Shown here piece by piece: positions 10,523 through 19,000 of a stretch of DNA of 22,751 nt. The translations under genes and the position numbers were made by a program. This DNA is from CAVPCY01 sp963702525 (GTDB taxonomy: Bacteria > Actinomycetota > Coriobacteriia > Anaerosomatales > PHET01). The stretch spans positions 1 to 22,751 of the forward strand of contig CAVPCY010000010.1 of assembly GCA_963702525.1 (NCBI GenBank), read 5' to 3'. Below the pieces are notes generated by a model. The model saw only the letters and a program-made list of their open reading frames with translations, ran no database searches and had not been told where the DNA came from. Within the stretch, counting starts at the first letter, position 1, and each line of letters starts with the position of its first letter.

Positions 10523-11812
10523 ATGCAGAGCAGGAGCAGGCGATTCCGAGTCGCCGTAGCGGGGCTCGTGGCGTGTTCCGTCGTGGCACTGGCGGGGCTC
10601 GCGTCGCCGGCGTACGCGGCGCCCATGAGGGCGACGTGCGAGCCGGAAATCGCGCTCTCGGTCGAGGCCACGGCCGCGTATGACTACGGCGAGTCCCGCT
10701 ATCTTGATGGCATCATTTCCAACGATTCAACCGTGAACGTGAACTGCCCGGTCGTGCAGGTCACGTGGCTCGAGGACGACGCCGATCGAGTCGAGCGGGC
10801 GTGGCCTCGCGCTGACGGCATGCGTCCGGGCGACTGGACGGCGTTCCACCTGTCGTGGCCCAAGAGCGTGCCCAGCACGTGGACCGCTGTCGTCACGGCA
10901 GGCGGATATCGGACTGACCGGACCGCTCTTCGGCTGCAGGTCGAGGATCCATTGGCGCTGGGCGGCGACAAGCTGTCGGCGCTGACTGTCGATCCCGGCT
11001 CCGAGATGCGCTCCTACGTCGCCACGGTCACCAACACGGCGGCCTTCCCCGTATCGTCCATCGAGCTGATCGGCGGCGAGTGGGAGGGTGGCACCTTCGT
11101 CGATGCGGTGTGGTCGTGGGACGAGCCGAGCGTGCTACAGCCCGGCGAGAGCGAGCAGATCCAGTTCCACGCCAAGGCCCCGACCGCCGGCACTCCTGAG
11201 CCCGACATCTTCGTCGAGGCCCGCGAGCGGCCGGTCATCACCCTTCGGGCCGACACGCTGGCGCCGTACTACGGCTCGGCGATCACCTTCACCCTCAAGC
11301 TCACCGATGTCGGCGGCGCGCCCATCACGGGCGGACGGACGCTGAAGCTGTTCTACTCGGCCGACAAGCAATGCTGGAACTACGTGCCCCAGCAGACCGA
11401 CACCGGCACCGCGGTCATCAAGTTCGTGCCGGACAAGCCGCTCTACTTCAAGGCGCTCTACTGGGGCGACGATCGCTACGGCATGACAGAGAGCGCCATC
11501 GTCAAGGCGGTTCCGCGTGTCGCCAACACCGACCCCGACGCGCCCGAGAAGGTCGAAGTGGGCCGGAAGTTCAAGGTGCACGGTCGTGTCTGCGGAGGAG
11601 CGAAGAGCGCCGGCAAGCCGGTCTACCTGCGCCTGTACCGCTACAGCCACGCCCGCGACAAGTGGGTCTACAAGGGTTCGGTCAAGACGACCGCCGACTC
11701 GGCCGGTCGCTATACCCGCTCGCTGCGCCTGTCCAGCCGCGGTTCTTGGAAGATGCGCACGTACCGCGCTGGTGTGGGCTACTCGGGATACGAGCACTTC
11801 AAGGCCAGGTAA
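10523..11812 (+). CDS. Secreted Ig-like protein with a diverged copy of the C-terminal module
   Basis: ATG at 10523 has a strong ribosome site (AAGGGAGGGGATCCG). The 429-residue product is intact. Residues 1-32 form a signal peptide ending in SPAYA. Two beta-rich segments follow, one discussing no known motif but with an alternation typical of Ig-like or DUF11-like domains (LDGIISNDSTVNVNCPVVQV, then YVATVTNTAAFPVSSIELIG). A bacterial Ig-like domain (ITLRADTLAPYYGSAITFTL to YFKALYWGDDRYG) comes next, and then a C-terminal module of about 95 residues (KFKVHGRVC, PVYLRLYRYS, KWVYKGSVKT, GSWKMRTYRAG). That module aligns with the ends of the two other secreted proteins but lacks their DYVTVK terminus. 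No frameshift is seen and no enzymatic motif is visible. It ends at a strong terminator facing the PASTA kinase gene. Confidence 0.85.
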   Translation: MQSRSRRFRVAVAGLVACSVVALAGLASPAYAAPMRATCEPEIALSVEATAAYDYGESRYLDGIISNDSTVNVNCPVVQVTWLEDDADRVERAWPRADGMRPGDWTAFHLSWPKSVPSTWTAVVTAGGYRTDRTALRLQVEDPLALGGDKLSALTVDPGSEMRSYVATVTNTAAFPVSSIELIGGEWEGGTFVDAVWSWDEPSVLQPGESEQIQFHAKAPTAGTPEPDIFVEARERPVITLRADTLAPYYGSAITFTLKLTDVGGAPITGGRTLKLFYSADKQCWNYVPQQTDTGTAVIKFVPDKPLYFKALYWGDDRYGMTESAIVKAVPRVANTDPDAPEKVEVGRKFKVHGRVCGGAKSAGKPVYLRLYRYSHARDKWVYKGSVKTTADSAGRYTRSLRLSSRGSWKMRTYRAGVGYSGYEHFKAR

Positions 11813-11868
11813 CCGCTGTCGCACCACGTCTCGCGCGCCACTGCCGGGTGGCGATGCGGGACTCACCT

Positions 11869-11900
11869 GAAGGGGCCGTCCGCAGCCGGGCGGCCCCTTC
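11869..11900. terminator. Bidirectional terminator hairpin between convergent genes
   Basis: A 13-bp stem (GAAGGGGCCG side starting 11869, CGGCCCCTTC ending 11900, one G:U pair) closes a six-base loop (GCAGCC). It lies 57 bp past the stop of the secreted protein and 34 bp past the stop of the PASTA kinase on the other strand, so it can serve both. No U-tract on either side. Confidence 0.7.
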
Positions 11901-11933
11901 CGCGTTCGACTCTGCGCGTCTTGCGGCGCCAGC

Positions 11934-13783
11934 CTACGGCGCGGCGTCTACCTTGACCTCGACGGTCGAACCGCGCTTGACCAGAGTGTCGGCGCTGGGC
12001 GCCTGCTCGAACACGGTGCCGCTGTTGGTCTGCAGATCGTAGGTGACCTTCGATCTTGAGCCCGGCGTTCTCGATGGTCGCCCTCGCGTCGGCCTCGGAC
12101 TGCCCGATGACCGCGGGGACCTTCACACGCTCGGGACCCTTCGACACGACGATCCTGACGGTCGAGCCCTTCGCCACCTCGAGCCCCTTGCTCGGGTTCT
12201 GCGAGATGACGATGCCGGCTTCGACCGTGTCGCTGAACTGCTCGCTGCGCGAGACCTTGAAGCCGGCGTCGTCCAGCGTCGACTCGGCGGTCGAGCGCTT
12301 CTTGCCCACGACGTCAGGGACGGCGACCGTCTCCACGCCTCGCGAGACCACGTACTCGACCTGCGAGCCCTCGTCGACCATCTCGCCGGCTGCGGGAGTC
12401 TGCTTCATGACCGAGCCGATCGGCACCTTGCTGCTGGGCTGGTCGGGCAGCGAGCGCGACACGAACCCGGCGTCTTCGAGTGCCGCTATGGCTTCGTCCT
12501 CGGTGAGCCCCACGATCTTGGGCACCTCGACCTGGCGCGGGCCCTTGCTCACGGTGAACGAGATCGCCGAGCCCTCCTCGGCGGGCGCGCCCGCCACCGG
12601 CGACTGGTCCATGATCAGGCCCGCCTCGACCTCCTTGCTGAACTCGGGCGTCGCCTCGCCGAGCGTGAAGCCGGCCTCGGTGATCAGCAGCTGCGCTTCC
12701 TCGGCCGGTCTTGCCCACAAGATCGGGAACCGGCGCGGTCTGCGTGCCGATAAGCCCCATCCGCCACGCGACGCCAAGACCCGCGGCGACCAGCGCGATC
12801 GCCACCAGGATCCATATCCACGCCCTGCTCTTGCGCTTGACCGGCGGCCGACCTCGTCCCGCCGCAGGCGAGTAGGGGTCCGGCTCGACGCTCGGCATCA
12901 CCGACGTCTGGGCGGTGGCTGCAGCCGCCGCCGCGGCTCCGGCGACTGCCGCGCCGGCCGCCACGCCACGCCCCTGTGCGACCTCGAGCAGGTCTCGGCG
13001 CATGGCATCGGCGGTGTCGTAGCGGGCGGTGGGGTCCTTCGCCATCGCGGTGACGATGACGCCCTCCAGGCCCGGATCGATGTCGGGGTTGAACTGCCGC
13101 GGCAGCGGGGCCGCCTCGTTGACCTGCTTGAGCGCCACGGCCACCGGAGTGTCGGCGTCGAACGGCAGCTTGCCGGTCGCGGCCTCGAACAGCACGATGC
13201 CCAGCGAGTACAGGTCGCTCGCTGCCGTGAGCGGCCTTCCCTGCGCCTGCTCGGGGGAGACGTAGTGCGCGGTGCCGAGCACCGAGCCGGTCTGCGTCAT
13301 CGTGGTGTTGCCGGCGCGAGCGATGCCAAAGTCCATGACCTTCGCCGAGCCGTCCGGCGTGATCATGATGTTGTGCGGCTTCACGTCGCGGTGGATGACG
13401 TCGTAGCCGTGCGCGACAGACAGTGCCGAGCAGACCTGCGCACCGATCTCGGCCACGCGGCGCGAGTCGAGCGCGCCCTTCTCCAGGATGATCGACTTCA
13501 GGTCGGTTCCGCGGACGAGCTCCATGACGATGTAGTACGTGTCGCCGTCCTGGCCCCAGTCGTAGATGTTGACGATGTAGGGGCTCTGCAGGTTCGCGGC
13601 CGCCTGGGCCTCTTGGCGGAAGCGCGCGGCGAACGTGGGGTCGGCTGCATAGCGCGGGTGCATCACCTTGACGGCGACGGTGCGCCCAAGGGTCTCGTCG
13701 ACCGCCTTGTAGACCTCGGCCATGCCTCCGGAGCCGATCTTCTCGGTCACCCGGTATCTACGCCCGAAGATCATCTCTTCCAC
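11934..13783 (-). CDS. pknB: PASTA-domain Ser/Thr protein kinase (PknB-type), two frameshifts
   Basis: GTG at 13783 (GGGAGC upstream) starts a Hanks-type kinase. It has a glycine loop GSGGMAEVY, catalytic Lys39 (VAVKV), HRDVKPHN at 131, DFG at 151 and a Thr-rich activation loop (NTTMTQTGSVLGT) as in mycobacterial PknB, where such threonines are autophosphorylated. A Pro/Arg juxtamembrane stretch precedes one membrane span (WIWILVAIALVAAGLGVAW, about 322-340). Outside lie four PASTA domains, starting VPDLVGK, VPKIVGL, VPDVVGK and VPAVIGQ, which in this family bind muropeptides or lipid II. One extra base near 12706 (in PASTA 1) and one near 12048 (in PASTA 4) break the frame, and the domains continue perfectly in the next frame, so these are probably errors. 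It is the last gene of the growth cluster, 99 bp after the fusion gene. Confidence 0.93.
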
Positions 13784-13882
13784 GTGGTTCAGCTCCCGTG
13801 CTGGTCACCTGCGGGGATTCTCCCCGACTGCCGTCATTCTAGCCCATACGAGCGCGCCCGAATCGCACGTCGCATACCGCTC

Positions 13883-16643
13883 CTACCTGCTGCCCTGCGC
13901 CCTGAGCGCCGCTTTGAGCACCGGCTGCGCCGCCGGGGCCGCCACGCGCCCTCCGATTCCGCCGCTCTCGATCATGATCGCGAGCGCGACGGTGGGCTTG
14001 TCCGCCGGCGCGAACGCGACGAACCACGCGTTGGTCGCCTTGCCCTTGCCCACCTCGGCGGTGCCGGTCTTGCCTGCGACCTTCACGCCCGCCACCTGCG
14101 CCCGCGTGCCGCTGCCCGACTCCACGACCGCGCGCATCGCCTTCGTGACCTGCTCGGCGGTGGCCGCGTCGGTTGCCGTGGTAAGCCGCCGAGGAAGCGT
14201 GCGCGAGGTGAGCGAAGCGCCGCCGGCGGGATCGAGGACCTTGTCGATCACGTAGGGACGCATGACGAGGCCGTCGTTCGCGATGCCGGCCGCCACGAGC
14301 GCCATCTGCATGACGGTCGCCTGCGGGCCGGCCGGGCTCTCGTGCTCGCCCACGGGCTGGCCCACGCCCGCCCACGCCGTCTCCCACGTGGTCATCTCGG
14401 CAGGGTCGGGCATGAGCGAGACCTTGGCGGGCAACTCGTAGCCCAGCTCGTTGTCGAAGCCGAAGCGGTCGGCCTGCTTGACGAGGGTCTCGGCGCCCAT
14501 GTCGACCGCCAGCTGCGCGAACACGGTGTTGACCGAGCGCGCGGTGGCGGTCTTGAGGTCGAGCAGCCCGTAGCTGCCGCCCTCGAAGTTGGTGACGGGC
14601 GCGTTGCCGATCTCGAGCGTGCCGGGACCGGGGTAGCGGCTGTCGAGCGTCGCGGTGCCCGAGTTGAGCGCACCGGTGAGCGTGACCACCTTGAACGTGG
14701 AGCCGGGGGCGTAGAGCGCCTGGCGTCCGCGGTCGAGCAGCCGTGCGCCCTTCGCTGCCGAGGAGATCTCGTCCCACTTCTCGTCGACGTCGGCAGGGTC
14801 GTAGCCGGGCGTGCTGGCGGCCGCAAGCACCGCGCCGCTGCGCGGGTCGATCACCACGCACGCACCCCGCTCGCCGCGCAGGGTCTTCTCGGCGGCCTTC
14901 TGGACGCGCGAGTCGATGGTGAGCGCGACGTCGTCGCCCTCGACCGGGCGGCCGGTGGCTGCATCGACCACGTCCGCCCAGTCCTTGTACGTGCGCTCGC
15001 CCGTGAGCGCGTCGTTGGCGGCGGCCTCAACGCCGGCGCGCCCGTAGCGAAGCGAGTAGTAGCCCACGGTGTGCGCCGCGAACGTGCCCTTGGGGTAGCG
15101 GCGCTCGAAGAACGAGCGGCCCACCGGCACCGACTCGGCGAGCACGACGCCATCGCGCGTGAGGATCGAGCCGCGGTCGCTGCGGGCCTGCTCGGCGAGG
15201 CCGCGGCTGTTCGCGGGGTGGTTGACCAGCGTACGAGCGGTCGACCACCTGGATCCACGTGAGGTTGACCACGAGCACGCCGAGCAGCACGGCCAGCACC
15301 GTGGCGACGCGCGTGAGGCGCCGCCCCAGCGCGAGCCGGCCCAGCACACCCAGGTCGGTTGCGGTGCTCTGCATCTCGGTCTCGAGCCCGGTCGCCTCGT
15401 CGCCGGCGCGCAACAGCAGTGCGAGCGCGATGAACGTCGAGAGCAGCGACGAGCCGCCGTAGCTCATGAACGGCAGGGTGACGCCGGTCAGCGGGATCAG
15501 CCGGGTCACGCCGCCCACGATCACGAACGCCTGCAGCCCGATCGACGCGACCAGTCCGGTCGCCGTGAACGCCGCCATGTCGCTCTTCGCGCGCGCCGCG
15601 GTCGCGATGCCGCGCACGCACAGCACCAGGAAGCAGATGACCACCGCCGAGGCACCCAGCAGCCCCAGCTCTTCGCCTATCGCCGAGAAGATGAAGTCGG
15701 TCTCGACGAACGGGATGCGGGTGGGCAGTCCCTGCCCCGGCCCGGTGCCCACCATGCCGCCGGCCGCGAGTGCGAACAGCGACTGCACGAGCTGGTAGCC
15801 GCGTCCGGACGGATCGGCGAACGGGTCGAGCCAGATCGCCACGCGCGACTGCACGTGGTCGAAGGCCCGGTACGCGAAGTACGCGCCCGCGCCGAACAGC
15901 CCGAGCCCCACGATGACGTACGCTGCGCGGCCGGTGGCCACGTAGATCATCACGAGGAAGATGCCGAAGAGCAGCAGCGAAGAGCCCAAGTCGCGCTCGA
16001 AGACGAGCACGAACAGCGACGCGAGCCACATGAGCAGCAGCGGCCCCAAGGTGCGCGGCTCGGGCAGCTTCATCCCGAGGAAGCGCCGGGTCGACACGGA
16101 GAGCATCTCCCGGTTCTCGGCGAGGTAGGCCGCGAGGAACAGGATGATGGCGATCTTGGCGATCTCTCCTGGCTGGAAGCTGAAGCCGCCGAACTTGATC
16201 CACAGCTTCGCCCCGTTGATCTCCCTGCCGATGAACGCCGGCAGGATCAGCAGCACGATGCCTACGAGCATGATCGTGTACTTGTAGCGGGCGAGGCGCT
16301 CGAGCGATGGTACGAGTACGAGCGTGACGACGAGCGCTGCGACACCCGCGAACAGCCACACCACCTGGCTGGCCGCCAGCTCCCGGTCGAGCCGGGTCAC
16401 GAACGCCAGGCCCAGCCCGGAGAGCACGAACGCCGCGGGCAGCAGCGCCGGGTCGGCCTCGGGGGCGAAGCGCCTGACCGCCATGTGCGCGACGAAGAAC
16501 GCGATCAGGAGTGCGGCGGGAACGGCGAGGCTCGCCCAGGTGAACGAGCGTGCTTCCTGGGTCTCGACGATGGCGAAGACGAGCAGCACGGGCAGCGCGG
16601 CCGCCAGCAGCAGGAGCAGCTCGGTTGTGCGTCGGCTTCTCAT
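13883..16643 (-). CDS. RodA-type SEDS glycosyltransferase fused to PbpA-type transpeptidase (one frameshift)
   Basis: ATG at 16643, 5 bp after the phosphatase stop, begins a polytopic SEDS protein (FtsW/RodA/SpoVE). Visible motifs include KLWIKFGGFSFQPGEIAKIA, ERDLGSSLLLFG, GYQLVQSLFALAAGGMVGTG, ETDFIFSAIGEELGLLG and the final PFMSYGGSSLLSTFIALALL. The same frame runs on without a stop through GDEATGLETEMQS into a new membrane anchor (VATVLAVLLGVLVVNLTWIQ). After one single-base shift near 15232 it continues into a class B PBP: RGSILTRDGVVLAES, YYSLRYGRAGVEAA, SxxK in APGSTFK (Ser codon 14701-14699), SVN, and KTGTAEVG near 14070. The PBP resembles mycobacterial PbpA. SEDS proteins polymerise lipid II and class B PBPs crosslink the strands as partners, so the fusion would couple both in one chain of about 919 residues. 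The frameshift lies beyond the junction and does not create the fusion. Confidence 0.88.
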
Positions 16644-16648
16644 CGCGG

Positions 16649-17761
16649 CTACGGCGTGGGGGTCGTGGTCGCGGTGCTGCTGGGTGCCGAGGACGCGCTG
16701 CTCATCGCCCGGTAGCTCGCGGCGAGGTTCACGGCCTCTTCGACGCTGTTGGCTCGCTGCGACTGCGCGAGGCGCTGCTGGATCGAAGGCGGCAGCGAAG
16801 CTGCGGGAATGCCGGTGTCGACCAGCGGCCACTGCAGCGAGAGGCCCGCGATCTGCCCGGGCACGCCGCGGTACACGACGACCACGCCGTTCTCGGTGGT
16901 AAGGAATGCGCGCCGCTGCGCGTAGAGGTACGTGCCATATCCGATCGCCGCCACCACGAAGACGAACGCGAGCAGCCACAGGACCACCGCGATCACGCCG
17001 CGCAGCTTGCGGTCGCTCTCGCGCGTTCCGGCGGCCCGGGCCGATGTGGCGTCGATGTCCACCACCACCGCGCTGATGTTGTCGTGGCCGCCCGACTCGT
17101 TCGCCGCGTCGATCAGGGCCCGGGCGGTCGTGTTCGGGTCGCGGTAGCCGCCCAGGATCTCGGCGATTCGGGAGTCATCCAGCATCCCCGTCAGGCCGTC
17201 CGAGCACAGCAGCAGACGGTCGCCGGCCGAGGCGTCGATGTCGTAGGCGTCGGCGACCATGTTCGCATCGGTACCGAGCGCGCGGGTGATGACGCTGCGG
17301 TTGGGGTGCACGCGGGCATCGGACTCGGTGATCTGTCCTCGGCGGATCATGTCGGCCACCATCGAGTGGTCCTGCGTGATGCGCTGCAGCGAGCCCTCGT
17401 GCAGCAGGTACGCTCGCGAGTCGCCCACCTGCGCGAGCGCGATGTGGCCGCCCTCGACGATCGCGGCGGTGATGGTGGTGCCCATACCGCTGCGTCCGAT
17501 GCCCTCCCGGGCCGCCCTGAGCACCTCTTTGTTGGCCGCGCGCACCGCTCGTGCGAGCGCGTTCGAATCGGCATGCCGAGGAGCGTGGTCGCGGATCGTC
17601 TCCACCGCGATGGAGCTTGCGACCTCGCCGGCCTCGTGTCCGCCGAGCCCGTCGGCGACCACGTACAGGGGCGGCTGGGCCAGCACGGAGTCCTCGTTGT
17701 GCGAGCGCGTCTGACCCACATCTGAGAGTGCGGCGTAGGTGAGCTTGGTGCGCGACGACAT
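16649..17761 (-). CDS. pstP: PP2C-family Ser/Thr phosphatase with membrane anchor (PstP-like)
   Basis: The 370-residue product is intact. The N-terminal PP2C/PPM domain shows the metal-binding and catalytic motifs: SDVGQTRSHNEDS, ADGLGGHEAGE (D37), GDSRAYLL at 113, CSDGLTGML (D188) and GGHDNIS (D227). A membrane span lies at about 255-280 (VIAVVLWLLAFVFVVAAIGY) and a segment of about 90 residues outside ends in a Ser/Thr/Pro tail. This matches the actinobacterial PstP layout. In that family the enzyme dephosphorylates the PASTA kinases and their targets. The ATG at 17761 overlaps the fhaB stop by one base (TGATG), which implies translational coupling; its own stop is 5 bp before the SEDS-PBP start. 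Confidence 0.94.
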   Translation of the reverse strand: MSSRTKLTYAALSDVGQTRSHNEDSVLAQPPLYVVADGLGGHEAGEVASSIAVETIRDHAPRHADSNALARAVRAANKEVLRAAREGIGRSGMGTTITAAIVEGGHIALAQVGDSRAYLLHEGSLQRITQDHSMVADMIRRGQITESDARVHPNRSVITRALGTDANMVADAYDIDASAGDRLLLCSDGLTGMLDDSRIAEILGGYRDPNTTARALIDAANESGGHDNISAVVVDIDATSARAAGTRESDRKLRGVIAVVLWLLAFVFVVAAIGYGTYLYAQRRAFLTTENGVVVVYRGVPGQIAGLSLQWPLVDTGIPAASLPPSIQQRLAQSQRANSVEEAVNLAASYRAMSSASSAPSSTATTTPTP

Positions 17762-18174
17762 CAGCGGTCCACCTTCAGGCGCAGCTTGCCGATGTCGATC
17801 GTGTCGCCGGGGCGAAGCGTGGTGGGCACGGAAAGCGGCAGCCCGTTGAGCAGCGTGCCGTTGGTGGAACCGAGATCCTCGACGATCGCATCGTTGCCGG
17901 CCGGCGAGACCCGTGCGTGCCTGGCCGAGACGAAGTCGTCCCCGATGACGATGTCGGCGCCGGGCGAGCGGCCGATGACCACGGGCCCTGCGACCGGGAC
18001 TGTCACCCCGACAAGCTCGGGTGGGCCTTGTGCCACCGACAGAGTGAAGACCCCCGGACGGGCCTTGCGCTGTCCGGAGACCAGGCCGATTCCGGCGCGG
18101 ATGGCCGCGAACAGGAACAGGTAGAGCAGCGCCAGCAGCAGCAGCCGGGCGGCGAGGAGCGCGACGTCGATCAC
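17761..18174 (-). CDS. fhaB: Membrane-anchored FHA-domain protein (FhaB/FipA-like)
   Basis: GTG at 18174 lies 7 bp after the fhaA stop, with GGGGAG upstream. The 137-residue protein has one N-terminal membrane span (LLAARLLLLALLYLFLFAAI) and a C-terminal FHA domain with the phosphothreonine-binding signature: GRSPGADIVI, SARHARV and DLGSTNGTLLNG. In mycobacteria the gene in this place (fhaB, FipA) helps recruit division and wall proteins after kinase signalling. Length and layout agree with that. The stop overlaps the next start by one base. Confidence 0.93.
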   Translation of the reverse strand: MIDVALLAARLLLLALLYLFLFAAIRAGIGLVSGQRKARPGVFTLSVAQGPPELVGVTVPVAGPVVIGRSPGADIVIGDDFVSARHARVSPAGNDAIVEDLGSTNGTLLNGLPLSVPTTLRPGDTIDIGKLRLKVDR

Positions 18175-18181
18175 GCGCGAA

Positions 18182-18997
18182 TCAGCTCCCCGGCTCGTGA
18201 TAGGTGAGCTCCGAGGTGCCGATCGTGATGGTGTCGCCGTCCTGCAGCCTGGCGCGTGCGGTCCGCTCGCCGTTCAGCAGCGTGCCGTTGGTCGACCCCA
18301 GGTCCACGAGCGCCCAGCCCGCGCCCTCGCGCTCGAGCGCCGCGTGTTCGCGAGAGGCGTTCGCGTCGGCGAGGCATATGTCGCAGGTCTTGAGCCGCCC
18401 GATGACCATGCGCTCGCCGCCGAGAGCGACGTCGTGCGTGATTCCGGGAACGGTCAGGGTCGAGATCCCGCTCGAGGGGCGCGGCGCGGCGGCAGGCTCC
18501 TCCTCGGCGTCGAAGACAGCCGGAACGACGGCGGTGCGCTGCGGCGCCGACGGTGCCGGCTCGGCGGGCTTCGCCGTGCGCTCGCGGACGGAACCTTCGG
18601 GCTCGCCCAGCTCGGCGGCGATCTCCTCGGGAGAGAGCAGCTCGCCGATGACCACGAAGCGGCCCAGCTTGAGCTCGTCGTCGATCAGGAAGCGCACGAC
18701 CGGGCGCGCGGCCAGCGCGTAGTCGCGCTCGCGCGCGTAGCTGACGAGGTAGGTGGCGAGCTCTCCGCCGAGCGTCTCCGCGAAGCCGCCCAACGCGTCG
18801 CCGTCCTTGGGCGAGAGCAGGACCGAGTACATGGTGGGCGCGTAGACCTTGCCCACGCCGAGGCGCTTGCGGCGATCCATCTCCTTGGCGCACGCACGCG
18901 CGAGCTCGGCGGGCTGCACCGGCGAGCGGAACACGCCGGCGAACACGCTCTCGACAGCGCCCGATACACGGTCTTCGAAGTCAGAAAGGATGCTCAG
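18182..18997 (-). CDS. fhaA: FhaA-type protein (DUF3662 plus FHA), start codon unusual
   Basis: The product joins an N-terminal FhaA/DUF3662 domain (FAGVFRSPVQPAELARAC, KVYAPTMYSVLLSP, ALAARPVVRFLIDDELKLGRF) to a Pro/Ala-rich linker and a C-terminal FHA domain (VIGRLKTCDICL, NASREHAALE, DLGSTNGTLLNG). FhaA-type proteins bind phosphorylated wall regulators such as MurJ/MviN. The first ordinary start, GTG at 18946, would remove the conserved beginning LSILSDFEDRVSGAVESV, which is fully present in frame upstream. That segment begins with CTG at 18997 directly after an in-frame TAA GAA, with GGGAG 15 bp upstream, so either CTG is used or an ATG has been misread. It starts 3 bp after the kinase stop codon. 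Confidence 0.88.
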   Translation of the reverse strand: MSILSDFEDRVSGAVESVFAGVFRSPVQPAELARACAKEMDRRKRLGVGKVYAPTMYSVLLSPKDGDALGGFAETLGGELATYLVSYARERDYALAARPVVRFLIDDELKLGRFVVIGELLSPEEIAAELGEPEGSVRERTAKPAEPAPSAPQRTAVVPAVFDAEEEPAAAPRPSSGISTLTVPGITHDVALGGERMVIGRLKTCDICLADANASREHAALEREGAGWALVDLGSTNGTLLNGERTARARLQDGDTITIGTSELTYHEPGS

Positions 18998-19000
18998 TTC

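Noticed and set aside
12056..15262. Very long forward-strand open frame of 1068 codons opposite pknB and the PBP
   Set aside because: It is the antisense shadow of two well-supported genes in GC-rich DNA. Its translation is Arg/Gly/Asp/His-rich without any domain, and it has no ribosome site.
15159..16715. Forward-strand open frame of 518 codons opposite the SEDS gene
   Set aside because: Antisense of a clear membrane protein gene. The translated product is low-complexity Arg/Glu/Gln-rich, typical of shadows.
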